Assembly: GCF_001704295.1 (NCBI RefSeq) | Contig: NZ_CP012334.1 | Location: 4,042,084-4,106,083, forward strand | DNA length: 64,000 nucleotides | Source of the DNA: Bordetella sp. H567 | GTDB taxonomy: Bacteria; Pseudomonadota; Gammaproteobacteria; Burkholderiales; Burkholderiaceae_B | Direction of reading: 5' to 3' | Part shown: piece by piece, positions 8,924 through 16,917 of the stretch | How positions within the stretch are numbered: the first letter of the stretch is position 1 | Layout: the number at the start of each line of letters is the position of its first letter | The notes under the pieces: generated by a model | Database searches by the model: none | What the model was told of the DNA's origin: nothing | The model's input: only the letters and a program-made list of their open reading frames with translations | Translations under genes and position numbers: made by a program

Positions 8924-9707
8924 GCATGGCTTGCACCAGGACGAGGCCCACGCTCATGCCGGGGATTTCGCGGCGGGCCTGACCGACCCCGCACGCCCCG
9001 CGCCCGAAGACGCCGTCGCGCGGCGCGGCAAGGGCGTGATCAAGCGATACAACGTCTATCGCAACAACGTGACCGTCAGCCTGATCGACGCGTTGGCCGC
9101 CATCTATCCCGCGGTCCAGCGCATCACGGGCGTGGACTTCTTCCGCGCGATGGCCCGCTTCCACATCCGCGCCAGGCCGCCCGTATCGCCACTGCTGTTC
9201 GAGTACGGACGGGACTTCCCGGCCTTCATCGAGGCTTACGAATATGCGCGCGACATGCCCTGGCTGGCGGATACCGCGCGCATCGAGCGCGCCTGGCTGG
9301 ACGCCTATCACGCCGCCGATGCACCTCCGCTGGCGGCCGAAGCGCTCGCCGCCGTCCCCCCGGCATGCCTGGCCGAATTGCGTTTCACGCCGCACCCGGC
9401 CGCGCGTGTCGTGCGCTCGATATACCCTGCCGTATCGATATTCACGATGAACAAGGCGGAAGGTCCGGTGACGCCGCTGTGTTCGAACGAAGCGGAAGAC
9501 GCGCTCATCACGCGGCCCGCGCAGGACGTCATCGTGTCGCGCCTGCCGGCGGGCGGCGCGGTCTTCCTCGGTCGTCTGATGGAAGGCGCCACGCTGGGGC
9601 AGGCGGCTGCCGCCGCATTCCAGGAAAGCCCTGCCTTCGATCTTCCCGCGAACCTCGCGGGGATGATGTCGGCGGGCGTCTTCACCGCCATTGAACACGG
9701 AGATTGA
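8913..9707 (+). CDS. bufC: BufC: DUF2063 partner protein of the MNIO enzyme
   Basis: A 264-residue protein. Residues about 35-130 match the DUF2063 N-terminal domain (RYNVYRNNVTVSLIDALAAIYPAV, then FFRAMARFHI and WLADTARIERAW); the rest is a smaller C-terminal domain comparable to the RiPP recognition part of such partners. DUF2063 proteins are needed with DUF692 enzymes to present the precursor peptide. The ATG at 8913 lies inside the end of bufB and was preferred over an upstream in-frame ATG because GGAGG occurs about ten bases before it. Its stop is six bases before the DoxX start. Confidence 0.87.
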   Translation: MHREHGLHQDEAHAHAGDFAAGLTDPARPAPEDAVARRGKGVIKRYNVYRNNVTVSLIDALAAIYPAVQRITGVDFFRAMARFHIRARPPVSPLLFEYGRDFPAFIEAYEYARDMPWLADTARIERAWLDAYHAADAPPLAAEALAAVPPACLAELRFTPHPAARVVRSIYPAVSIFTMNKAEGPVTPLCSNEAEDALITRPAQDVIVSRLPAGGAVFLGRLMEGATLGQAAAAAFQESPAFDLPANLAGMMSAGVFTAIEHGD

Positions 9708-9712
9708 CCATC

Positions 9713-10216
9713 ATGTCGGCCATACCACATACCCCACGGCCCGCCCGCGGCGGTCCCGCAAGGGCCGTCATCGCGGCCCGGCGCACGGTCGAATGGTTCG
9801 CACAGCCATGGCTCGTCCAGCTGCTGCTGCGGATCGCGCTGGCCGTGCCGTTCTGGAGATCGGGCATCCTGAAATGGCAGGGCTTCTTGCAGCTGAACGA
9901 CACGGCGATCACCCTGTTCACCGACGAGTTCCAGTTGCACCTGCCCGGCGGCCCCTATCCTTTCCCCGCTCCTGCCGTCTTCGCCTTCCTGTCCGGCTGC
10001 GGCGAAGTGATGTTCCCGGTGCTGCTGGTGCTGGGGCTGGGAACGCGTTTCGCCGCCATCGGCCTGCTCCTGATGACCTGCATCATTGAACTGACCGTGC
10101 CGGACGGCTGGCCGGTGCACCTGACTTGGGCCGCGATGGCGTTGGGAATCGCGGCCTGGGGACCCGGCCGCATTTCCATCGACCATCTGCTGGGGGACCG
10201 GTTGCCGCGATCGTGA
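9713..10216 (+). CDS. DoxX-family inner-membrane protein of the bufferin operon
   Basis: A 167-residue protein with four membrane helices. DoxX signatures are visible: LLLRIALAVPFWRSGILKWQGF in helix 1, then PFPAPAVFAFLSGCGEVMFPVLLVLGLGTRFAAIGLLL, and LTWAAMALGIAAWGPGRIS in the last helix. DoxX genes commonly end bufABC operons and may link bufferin maturation or thiol redox state to the membrane; the mechanism is not established. ATG was chosen as start; a TTG at 9704 overlapping bufC is an alternative. Confidence 0.85.
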   Translation: MSAIPHTPRPARGGPARAVIAARRTVEWFAQPWLVQLLLRIALAVPFWRSGILKWQGFLQLNDTAITLFTDEFQLHLPGGPYPFPAPAVFAFLSGCGEVMFPVLLVLGLGTRFAAIGLLLMTCIIELTVPDGWPVHLTWAAMALGIAAWGPGRISIDHLLGDRLPRS

Positions 10217-10229
10217 GCCGTATACGCCG

Positions 10230-10871
10230 ATGAAAACACAGGATCTGGTCTCCAGGCTGGCCGGCGACCTTGCGCCGGTCGAGCGCAACGCCGTCCCCCG
10301 CACGCTGAATCGCGCCCTCATGATCGGGCTGGCGGGCAACACCGCGCTGCTGGTCGCGCTGTACGGCTTCGGCAGCGACATGCCGGAACAGATGCTGAAA
10401 GCGATGTTCTGGATCCGCCTTGCCTTTCCCCTGGCGATCATCGCGGCGGCCCTGAAGCTGACCGAAGGCCTGTCGCGTCCGGGAACCCCGCTGGCACTGG
10501 CCTGGGTCGCGACCACCGCGCCCATCGCCAGCATGCTGCTCGTCGCCGCCGCGTTCCAGCTCGCGACGCCTTCGGACTATCGCCTGCAACTGGTGGTGGG
10601 CCATACCTGGCGCACCACCACGGCGGGCGTGGTCCTGCTGTCGCTGCCTTCGCTGGCCGCCGTCATGCACGCGATGAAGGGGCTCGCCCCCACGCGCCTG
10701 ATGCCCGCCGGCGCAGGCGCGGGCCTGCTGGCGGGTGCACAAGGGCTGCTCGTCTATTCGCTTTATTGCCCCGTCATGCCGGTGCCGTTCTGGAGCGTCT
10801 GGCACGTGCTGGCGATCGCCGTCACCGCCGGCATCGGCGCCGCATTGGCCCCGAATTACCTGCGATGGTAG
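10230..10871 (+). CDS. NrsF-like (DUF1109) membrane anti-sigma factor, copy 1
   Basis: A 213-residue protein with six membrane helices, starting MKTQDLVSRLAGDLAPVER, the typical DUF1109 opening that binds the sigma factor. In Caulobacter, NrsF holds SigF at the membrane and releases it when conserved cysteines sense metal or oxidant. This copy has Thr-Thr after the WRT motif (HTWRTTTAG) where copy 2 has Cys (WRTCP), and keeps the distal cysteine in YSLYCPVMP. It may therefore sense poorly or differently. It lies 13 bases after the DoxX gene and before the sigma gene. Confidence 0.85.
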   Translation: MKTQDLVSRLAGDLAPVERNAVPRTLNRALMIGLAGNTALLVALYGFGSDMPEQMLKAMFWIRLAFPLAIIAAALKLTEGLSRPGTPLALAWVATTAPIASMLLVAAAFQLATPSDYRLQLVVGHTWRTTTAGVVLLSLPSLAAVMHAMKGLAPTRLMPAGAGAGLLAGAQGLLVYSLYCPVMPVPFWSVWHVLAIAVTAGIGAALAPNYLRW

Positions 10872-10954
10872 GCATCCGGTCCGCCCGACTCATGCAACCC
10901 GCGCCCGCCGCGTAGAATCACGAGAACTTTTCGCGCCCCGCTGCCGAAGCCGCC

Positions 10955-11527
10955 ATGAACCCAGCACCGCAGTATGCACCGCCGGAGTCCGCCGAAATCA
11001 GGCTGCGCGCCCTGCTCCTTGCGGGACTGGACGGCGATGCGCGGGCTTATCACGCCTTTCTCCAGGCTTTGGGCGCGCATCTGCGCGCGTTTCTGCGCAA
11101 GCGCCTATATCGCCTGCCGGACGATATCGAGGATATCGTCCAGGAGATCCTGATCGCCGTGCACAACGGACGCCATACCTACCTTCCCGACCAGCCCCTG
11201 ACCGCCTGGACCCACGCCATCGCCCGGTACAAGGTCGCCGATTACCTGCGCCACCGCTCGCGCCACGAAGCACTGAACGAACCGCTGGACGACCAGCAGG
11301 ACATCTTCGCCGAATCCGACGAAGAAGCAGCGCAGGCCCGGCGCGACGTCGACAAGCTGCTCGCCCAATTGCCGGATCGGCACCGGCTACCCATCCTCCA
11401 TGTCAAATTACAGGGGCTTTCCGTCGCGGAAACCGCGCAGCTGACAGGCCTTTCGGAATCCGCGGTGAAAGTGGGCGTGCACCGCGGACTCAAGGCGCTG
11501 GCGGCAAAGATACGAGGCACGCTATGA
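10955..11527 (+). CDS. ECF RNA polymerase sigma factor, SigF/ECF16-like
   Basis: A 190-residue sigma-70-family factor lacking regions 1 and 3. Region 2 is at about residues 40-105 ([20 protein letters not shown], then [19 protein letters not shown]), region 4 at about 130-180 ([44 protein letters not shown]). It is flanked by two NrsF-like genes and overlaps the second by ATGA. By analogy with Caulobacter SigF it should transcribe the bufferin operon upstream; a matching promoter motif is present there. No copy of the same motif was found in front of this gene, so self-activation is not evident. Confidence 0.9.
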   Translation: MNPAPQYAPPESAEIRLRALLLAGLDGDARAYHAFLQALGAHLRAFLRKRLYRLPDDIEDIVQEILIAVHNGRHTYLPDQPLTAWTHAIARYKVADYLRHRSRHEALNEPLDDQQDIFAESDEEAAQARRDVDKLLAQLPDRHRLPILHVKLQGLSVAETAQLTGLSESAVKVGVHRGLKALAAKIRGTL

Positions 11528-12165
11528 AGACAGACGACATGATCTCCCTGCTGGCCGCCAACGTCGCCCCGGTGGACCGGGACGTATTGGCCCGGCGCTA
11601 CCGCTGGGGAGTGCTGTTGGGCGCGCTGGGTTCGGTACTGCTGATGTCCGTGATATTCGGAATACGGCCCGACATCCAAACGATGATGGTCACGCCGCTG
11701 TTCTGGGCCAAGATCGCGTTCCCCGCCGGCGTGGCGGCCGCGGCGCTGCTGACCGCGGTGCGCCTGTCGCGCCCCGGCATGCCGGTCGGCCATGGGTGGC
11801 GATGGCTCGCCGTGCCGCCGGCTGTCGTCTGGGTCGCCGCCGCCCTGGTGCTGGCCGTGGCGCCGGCTCCGGAACGCCTGCCGATGATCCTGGGCTCCAC
11901 CTGGCGCACCTGCCCGTTCAATATCGCGCTGCTGTCGGTGCCGACCTTCATTGGCGTGTTCTGGGCGATGAAGGGACTGGCGCCCACCCGTTTGCGCGCG
12001 GCTGGCGCCGTCGCCGGGTTGCTGGCCAGCTCGGTCGCAGCCATCGCCTACTGCCTGCACTGTCCGGAAATGGGCGTGGCGTTCTGGGCGGTATGGTATG
12101 TGGCCGGCATGCTCCTGCCGGCCTTGCTGGGGGCTCTGCTCGGCCCGGCACTGCTGCGCTGGTAG
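11524..12165 (+). CDS. NrsF-like (DUF1109) membrane anti-sigma factor, copy 2
   Basis: A 213-residue, six-helix membrane protein starting [20 protein letters not shown], overlapping the sigma gene by four bases and so translationally coupled to it. Unlike copy 1 it keeps the cysteine after the WRT motif (STWRTCPFN) and has a distal pair in YCLHCPEMG. Cysteines at these two places are required for signal sensing in Caulobacter NrsF (recalled knowledge). This is therefore the likelier sensing anti-sigma factor. Both copies share the MKGLAPTR loop and an LLRW/YLRW C-terminus, showing a duplication around the sigma gene. Confidence 0.86.
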   Translation: MKTDDMISLLAANVAPVDRDVLARRYRWGVLLGALGSVLLMSVIFGIRPDIQTMMVTPLFWAKIAFPAGVAAAALLTAVRLSRPGMPVGHGWRWLAVPPAVVWVAAALVLAVAPAPERLPMILGSTWRTCPFNIALLSVPTFIGVFWAMKGLAPTRLRAAGAVAGLLASSVAAIAYCLHCPEMGVAFWAVWYVAGMLLPALLGALLGPALLRW

Positions 12166-12176
12166 ACAACAAAAAA

Positions 12177-12220
12177 CCCGCGTGGCGCGGCTATCACAAG
12201 GAATTGCCGCGCCACGCGGG
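12177..12220 (-). terminator. Rho-independent terminator between convergent genes
   Basis: A perfect 15-base-pair inverted repeat (12177-12191 with 12206-12220) with a 14-base loop. On the minus strand it is followed by a run of six T, so it ends the yciF-like transcript; it can also serve the plus-strand sigma/anti-sigma transcript, which stops 12 bases before it. Confidence 0.85.
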
Positions 12221-12276
12221 ATGACCACTGGGGTGGCGCACTGCGACGCGAGTCGGCGCGGGCGCGCGATCGGTGA

Positions 12277-12765
12277 TCAGCCCTTGGCGCTCTGGTTCAC
12301 CTTGCTGGCCAGCGCCGTCAGCTTCTCGTCTGTCGACTTTTCTTCCTGCAGCGTTTCCAGCAGCAGCTTGAGCGCGTCCTGCTGGCCCAGCTGCTTGGCA
12401 AACGCGGCCAGCGTGCCGTAGCTGGCGATCTCGTAGTGCTCCACCTTCTGGGCGGCCCCGATCAGGGCCGCGTCGAGCACGGGGCCCTTCTCGATTTCCT
12501 CCATCACTTCCTTGCCTTCCTCGACCAGGCCTTCCATGGCCATGCACTTTACGCGCTTGAGGCGCAGCCCCGTCTTTTCCACGATCTGGTCGATACGATC
12601 GATCTGGCCCTGCGTCTCTTGCAGGTGTGTTTCGAACGCCGTCCGCAGCTCGGGAGTGGTCGCCGCGCGGGCCATTTTCGGCAAGGCCTTGGTCAGTTGC
12701 TTCTCCGCGCTGTAGATATCGGATAGTTCATGCAGAAAGAGATCCTCAACGGTTTTCGCAGCCAT
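12277..12765 (-). CDS. YciF/DUF892 ferritin-like stress protein
   Basis: A 162-residue four-helix-bundle protein of the YciE/YciF family. The opening MAAKTVEDLFLHELSDIYSAE carries the family EL.DIY.AE iron-ligand motif, followed by ETHLQETQGQIDRI with further ligands. Members bind a di-metal site and are induced by general stress; the enzymatic role is unknown. It is transcribed away from a manganese catalase gene, a frequent pairing in stress regulons of soil bacteria. An AGGAG ribosome site precedes the ATG, and a strong terminator follows. Confidence 0.9.
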   Translation of the reverse strand: MAAKTVEDLFLHELSDIYSAEKQLTKALPKMARAATTPELRTAFETHLQETQGQIDRIDQIVEKTGLRLKRVKCMAMEGLVEEGKEVMEEIEKGPVLDAALIGAAQKVEHYEIASYGTLAAFAKQLGQQDALKLLLETLQEEKSTDEKLTALASKVNQSAKG

Positions 12766-13129
12766 GAATGTGCTCCTGTACGGGATAGTGGATATCGGAA
12801 TGACTTGCTAATCGAACGCAGCGCGTCATGCCTGGTTCGCGGTACCCACATGCAAGCGACATGCCTGTAGACCATCCTTGGCCGACGCCGCCACCAGCCG
12901 CGCGATTGACGAACGCCCCGTCACCGTAGACGCTGATGAGCAGGCATGGCCCCAGGCGCGGCGAGCCTGGCATGGCGCATCACGCGCCACCACACTGCCA
13001 CCACACCGCCATCGCGGCAAGCCGGCCGCACTGTCCACCGGCATGGGCGCACGCGGGAATACGGGTTGCTCTCGGTTGGCCCGATCGCGGGCAGCGGGCT
13101 CGCGGCACAAAATCCCGAATGGAGGATTT
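12766..13129. promoter_or_regulatory. Divergent intergenic region between yciF-like and Mn-catalase genes
   Basis: This 364-base gap must hold the promoters of both divergent stress genes. Short open frames run through it, but none has a convincing start or family resemblance. A GGAGG ribosome site for the catalase lies at its right end, and an AGGAG for the yciF-like gene at its left end. No RNA gene or clear palindrome was seen. Confidence 0.45.
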
Positions 13130-14017
13130 ATGTTCGCTCACAACAAGCGATTGCAATACACGGTGCGCGTCCAGGAAAGCAATCCTGGCCTGGCGAACCT
13201 GCTCCTGGAGCAGTTCGGCGGCCCGCAGGGTGAGTTGGCGGCGGCGATGCGCTACTTCACGCAATACGTCGCCGAGGAAGACCCGGGCCGCAAGGACATG
13301 CTCATCGACATCGCGACGGAGGAATTGAGCCACCTTGAAGTCATCGGCACGCTGGTGGCCATGCTGAACAAGGGCGCGAAAGGCAAGCTTGCCGAAGCCG
13401 TCGACGAGGAAGCGGAGCTTTACCGGGCCATCCATGGCGCGGGCAACGATTCGCACGTCACGCAAGTGTTGTACGGCGGCGGGCCGGCGTTGACCAATTC
13501 CGGCGGGCAGCTGTGGAGTGCCGGCTATATCGATTCCATCGGCGATCCTTCATGTGACCTGCGGTCGAACATTGCCGCGGAGGCGCGCGCCAAAATCATC
13601 TACGAACGGCTGATCAACGTGACCGACGACCCCGGCGTCAAGGATGCGCTGACCTTCCTGATGACGCGCGAAGTATCGCATCAGAAGTCTTTCGAAAAGG
13701 CGCTGTACTCCATGCAGCCCAACTTCCCGCCGGGCAAGCTGCCTCCCGACCCGCGTTTCGCCAACACCTACTTCAATATGTCGGAAGGCGAAGGCGACAC
13801 GCGCGGCCCCTGGAACAGCGACGAGAACTTCGAGTTCGTTCCCACCGCCGCGCAGGCGGGCCCGCAGGACGGCGACGGCATGGCCAGCGTCCAGCAACTG
13901 AGCGTGGAAGAGACCCAGGCGCTGCAAGGCCTGGTGGCGCGTACGGCGTCCGACCCGCAATCCAATCCGGAAACCGGGGCGGATCTGGGCGCGGGCAACG
14001 CAACGCGTACGCTGTGA
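13130..14017 (+). CDS. Manganese (non-heme) catalase
   Basis: A 295-residue di-manganese catalase that converts hydrogen peroxide to water and oxygen. Ligands are visible in paired helices: GELAAAMRYFTQ with Glu35, TEELSHLEVIG with Glu65 and His68, and later IAAEARAKIIYE plus TREVSHQKSF with the second Glu/His set. The C-terminal tail (TETQALQGL and beyond) is longer than in cyanobacterial forms. The ATG at 13130 has a GGAGG site six bases upstream and begins the family-typical MFAHNKRLQYTVRV; a longer upstream frame lacks similarity. Divergent from the yciF-like gene. Confidence 0.92.
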   Translation: MFAHNKRLQYTVRVQESNPGLANLLLEQFGGPQGELAAAMRYFTQYVAEEDPGRKDMLIDIATEELSHLEVIGTLVAMLNKGAKGKLAEAVDEEAELYRAIHGAGNDSHVTQVLYGGGPALTNSGGQLWSAGYIDSIGDPSCDLRSNIAAEARAKIIYERLINVTDDPGVKDALTFLMTREVSHQKSFEKALYSMQPNFPPGKLPPDPRFANTYFNMSEGEGDTRGPWNSDENFEFVPTAAQAGPQDGDGMASVQQLSVEETQALQGLVARTASDPQSNPETGADLGAGNATRTL

Positions 14018-14133
14018 TCCCGTCGTGATCGCCGCAGCCGTGATCGCGCCGCCAGGTGCGGTCACGGCGCGTGAACGCGCCTTGCGCCGTGGCCGCCGAA
14101 AGAACAAGCCCCAAGTGAGCGGAGCTGACGATA

Positions 14134-14153
14134 TACTGTTTATCCATACAGTA
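14134..14153 (+). promoter_or_regulatory. LexA (SOS) box
   Basis: The site reads TACTGT, eight bases, ACAGTA, matching the gammaproteobacterial-type LexA consensus at every conserved position. The palindrome extends to nine-base arms (14131-14139 and 14148-14156). It lies 14 bases before the ATG of the next gene, where bound LexA would block transcription or early elongation. Confidence 0.85.
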
Positions 14154-14167
14154 TATGCTGCTCTGCC

Positions 14168-14494
14168 ATGCCGCTCCGGCCGCCCCTGACCCGCGACGAC
14201 CTCACCCGCATCCGCGCGCGCTACGAGGTGACACCGGACCGCGCTCCCTGTTCTTATCAGGATGCCGTGGTGTGGCATGACGTCATCGCCCTGCTTCACG
14301 AAATAAAACGCCTGCGTGCCATGCTGTTGCGTGCCGAGCAGCTGCGCGAGCGCTTTCCCAAGCCGGGCAACTGCCTGGATCAGGTCTGGGAAAAATTCCA
14401 GCACGACCTCGCGGCGGAGCCTTGCGTACGCGAACTGGGCCAGATCAAGGAGGAACTCACCGCCCCCCGGCACCGGAAGCGAAAAGGTGCATAA
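14168..14494 (+). CDS. Unknown small protein under LexA control
   Basis: I do not recognise this 108-residue protein. It is soluble, without signal peptide or membrane span, and is rich in Arg and Glu. Residues about 40-70 (ALLHEIKRLRAMLLRAEQLRERF) look like an amphipathic or coiled-coil helix; two cysteines are at 27 and 74 and a third near 86. The only strong clue is a perfect SOS box directly upstream, so it is expected to be made after DNA damage. It is followed 49 bases later by an iron-permease-family gene that may or may not be co-transcribed. Confidence 0.7.
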   Translation: MPLRPPLTRDDLTRIRARYEVTPDRAPCSYQDAVVWHDVIALLHEIKRLRAMLLRAEQLRERFPKPGNCLDQVWEKFQHDLAAEPCVRELGQIKEELTAPRHRKRKGA

Positions 14495-14543
14495 GGCACG
14501 TGGCTTGCTCTACCGTAGGTTCGCATCCGGCAGGGAGACCATC

Positions 14544-14993
14544 ATGGACCGTTTGTTCGCCAAATTCGCCAACGCCACCGCACGCGCCGCCGGCAGCCCC
14601 TATGCGTTCATCCTTTGCGTGCTGCTGGTCGTCATCTGGGCGGCCACCGGCCCGATGTTCCATTACTCCGAAACCTGGCAGCTGATCATCAACACCGGCA
14701 CGACCATCATCACCTTCCTGATGGTATTCGTGATCCAAAACTCACAGAATCGCGATGGCCACGCCCTGCAGACCAAGCTGGACGAACTCATACGCTCATC
14801 CAACGCCGAAGACGAGTTCATGGGCATAGAAAAGCTGACCGACAAAGAGCTGGAGGTCCTCCACGCCAGGTGCGAGGCGGCAGCCAAGTCATACCAGGTA
14901 AACCTGGACAAGATGCGCGGCGAGCGCGAAAAGCGGTCGCGCGCGAAGACATCGCACCATCATCACGCGGGCAGGGAAGCCGACCAATCGTGA
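14544..14993 (+). CDS. Low-affinity iron permease family (PF04120-like) small membrane protein
   Basis: A 149-residue inner-membrane protein. Two hydrophobic helices (YAFILCVLLVVIWAATGP at about 21-38, then LIINTGTTIITFLMVFVIQ at about 51-69) and the following NSQNRDGHALQTKLDELI are hallmarks of this family, named after yeast Fet4 but much shorter. The C-terminal half is charged and ends in a His-rich patch (SHHHHAG). Bacterial members have no proven iron transport activity. A GGGAG ribosome site precedes the ATG. An upstream in-frame extension overlapping the previous gene was rejected. Confidence 0.85.
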   Translation: MDRLFAKFANATARAAGSPYAFILCVLLVVIWAATGPMFHYSETWQLIINTGTTIITFLMVFVIQNSQNRDGHALQTKLDELIRSSNAEDEFMGIEKLTDKELEVLHARCEAAAKSYQVNLDKMRGEREKRSRAKTSHHHHAGREADQS

Positions 14994-15097
14994 TTCCATA
15001 GGGCGCGCGGCAAGCGTCCATCGACGGCCGTACAAAAGCACGGGCGCCCCCGCAGATGCCCAGGCGCCTGCCGGCAAGGTCCCTGCTTCGGCTTGCC

Positions 15098-16858
15098 TTA
15101 CTTCCTTGCCTGCGCCAGCAGCCTGTCCCAGTCCTTGGGCAGGCGCACCTTGCGGCTGGTCGGCGGCCCCTGCACATGGTTGCTCATATAGGCCCGCGAC
15201 TGATTGCGGCCGGCATCCCCCGCCACCACGATCTCGACCATGGCCGCATCGATGATCACATTCACCAGCCGCTCGGGATCATCGGAGGCCGCATATTCCG
15301 CCGGCAGGATGCCCTCGCGCACCAGGCGCTCGAAGCTGAAGGTGGGCGTGCTCGTCATCCGTGCATGGTGGGTGGCCCGGGCAGCGCTGACCTTGATCGT
15401 GTCGCGCAGGTATTGGCGTACCTGGTCCTTGCTCCACTGCTTGGCGATCACGGCGGCCACGCTGGGTCCTGCCAGGATCAGCGGGCTCCATAAGCCCGTC
15501 TTGAAACCGGTATGGGCCCAGTAGGTAAAGCTTCCGCCGATGACGTCTGCCCATTGCCGCACATGGGGCATTACCTCGTCGCCGGCGCTGTAGATGGGCG
15601 AGGAAATACTGACGACACTGCGCAAGGTGACCATGTTCTCGCCGGCCGCGAACCCTCGATCTTCCGCGTACGTGGGCCATCCGATCTCGCGCGCGCTGTC
15701 CTCGTCCTCGCCCAGCGCCACCAGGAAGCTTTGCCCGATGCTGCACTTGTCTCCCGCGCCCGGCGGGATACGGAAGCCGCAGATATTGCGCAGGTACATG
15801 CGAACGAAACGGCCGATGCTGGTATTGGCCTGGCGGCCGAACCGCATCACGCCCTGTCCCGTGTTGAAATCCAGCGCCTTCACAATGGGGCCGTTGACGA
15901 TGACCATGTGTTCCCAGCCGGGCGTCGATCCCGAGTCCTCTACCCGGTATGCCGGATCGCACAGGTTCTCGACAACGGCAACCAGCACCGGCATGTACTC
16001 CGGCCGGCAACCGGCCATCACGCCGGTCACCGCGATGCTACGCACCGAGGCCTCTCGTCCTTCCTGCGGAATGGCGCGAAAGACATGGCCGGGATCCAGA
16101 TCGGTGTAGGCCAGGAAGGCGTCCACGCGCGCCCGCGTCGGCGGCACGATGGGCAAGCCATCCGTCCACATCTGGCGATGGAAGTATTCCTGCACCTCGT
16201 CATAATCGCCGCGCAGGATGACGGTATCCGGCTCGGGCTCGGCTTGCTCGGCCTCGGCCTCCATGCCAGGCATGCCGGTATCCAGTCCGGCGTCCGTGCC
16301 GGTCAATCCCGCCAGCAAGCCGGGAGCCAGCGATGACTCTACCTTGCGACGCAGTTCTTCCTCGCTGTCCACCATGGGCGCGCCCGGATAGACGCCGATG
16401 GACAAGGGCACGCCCAGCCCCTTCATCAGGACTTCGGCCTGCTTCAGGAATCCGGACCCCAGGATTGAGGCCGTCGGAATTCCCAGTTTTTCCACTGCAG
16501 CGGCTGCCCGCAACACGGCGGGTGTGCACGCGCCTCAGGCACCTATGCCCACGATGACGGCGTCTGCCTGGAAGTGCTTGAGCTTGTCGGGAATGGTGGC
16601 CATGACGGCGTGTTCGCGCGCGCCGTGGAAGTTGCCGAAGTTCTCGTACGTGACGAACTTCACGCCGGGAAAGCGCTTCTTGATGTATTCGCGCACCAGC
16701 GGGTAGATCGCCTCGCCGCGGAAAATGACGTCCCACAATTCGCAGATGACCTTGCCGTTCAGGTCCGGCACGCGGGGCGCGCGGGCAACCGGCTTCACCG
16801 CCTTGCGCGACAATGGCCACAATACGTCGAACACGGGTTCGTTGGCGTTGGCTGGCAT
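15098..16858 (-). CDS. UGSC-family (seleno)protein with in-frame TGA read as selenocysteine
   Basis: Two collinear open frames in the same phase are separated only by a TGA at 16535-16537. Read through, they give a 586-residue protein with Sec108 in GIGA-Sec-GACTP, matching the U-G-S/A-C redox motif of the UGSC family (Cys111 is the partner). N-terminal domain about 25-165 holds the motif; a C-terminal domain of about 420 residues has VTGVMAGCRPEYMPVL and NICGFRIPPGAGDKC. Just after the TGA a CCCGC/GCGGG hairpin has its six-base loop (with GU) 18-23 bases downstream, the spacing of the fdhF SECIS. The ATG has a GGGAG site. It follows a Bug receptor gene. A plain nonsense mutation is the alternative. 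Confidence 0.8.
16507..16537 (-). promoter_or_regulatory. UGA codon and candidate bacterial SECIS hairpin
   Basis: On the minus strand the TGA (16537-16535) is followed after 12 bases by a five-pair GC stem (bases 13-17 with 24-28 after the codon) enclosing a six-base loop CGTGTT. In E. coli fdhF the SelB-binding loop also occupies bases 18-23 after the UGA and contains a required GU pair, which this loop has. The stem is short, and the lower part pairs poorly, so the structure is a candidate only. Confidence 0.55.
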
Positions 16859-16917
16859 GCTTGTATCTCCCAGGGAAATGGACGTCGTTTCAGGTGCTGG
16901 CCGAGGGTCGCGGCGGG

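Noticed and set aside
10880-10925. Copy of the sigma-F-like promoter before the sigma gene
   Set aside because: GCAACC occurs but no CGAA follows at 16 bases; the match is too weak.
14037-14068. GCCGTGA/TCACGGC hairpin behind the Mn catalase as a terminator
   Set aside because: The stem is short, the loop long and no T run follows, so a terminator is not supported.
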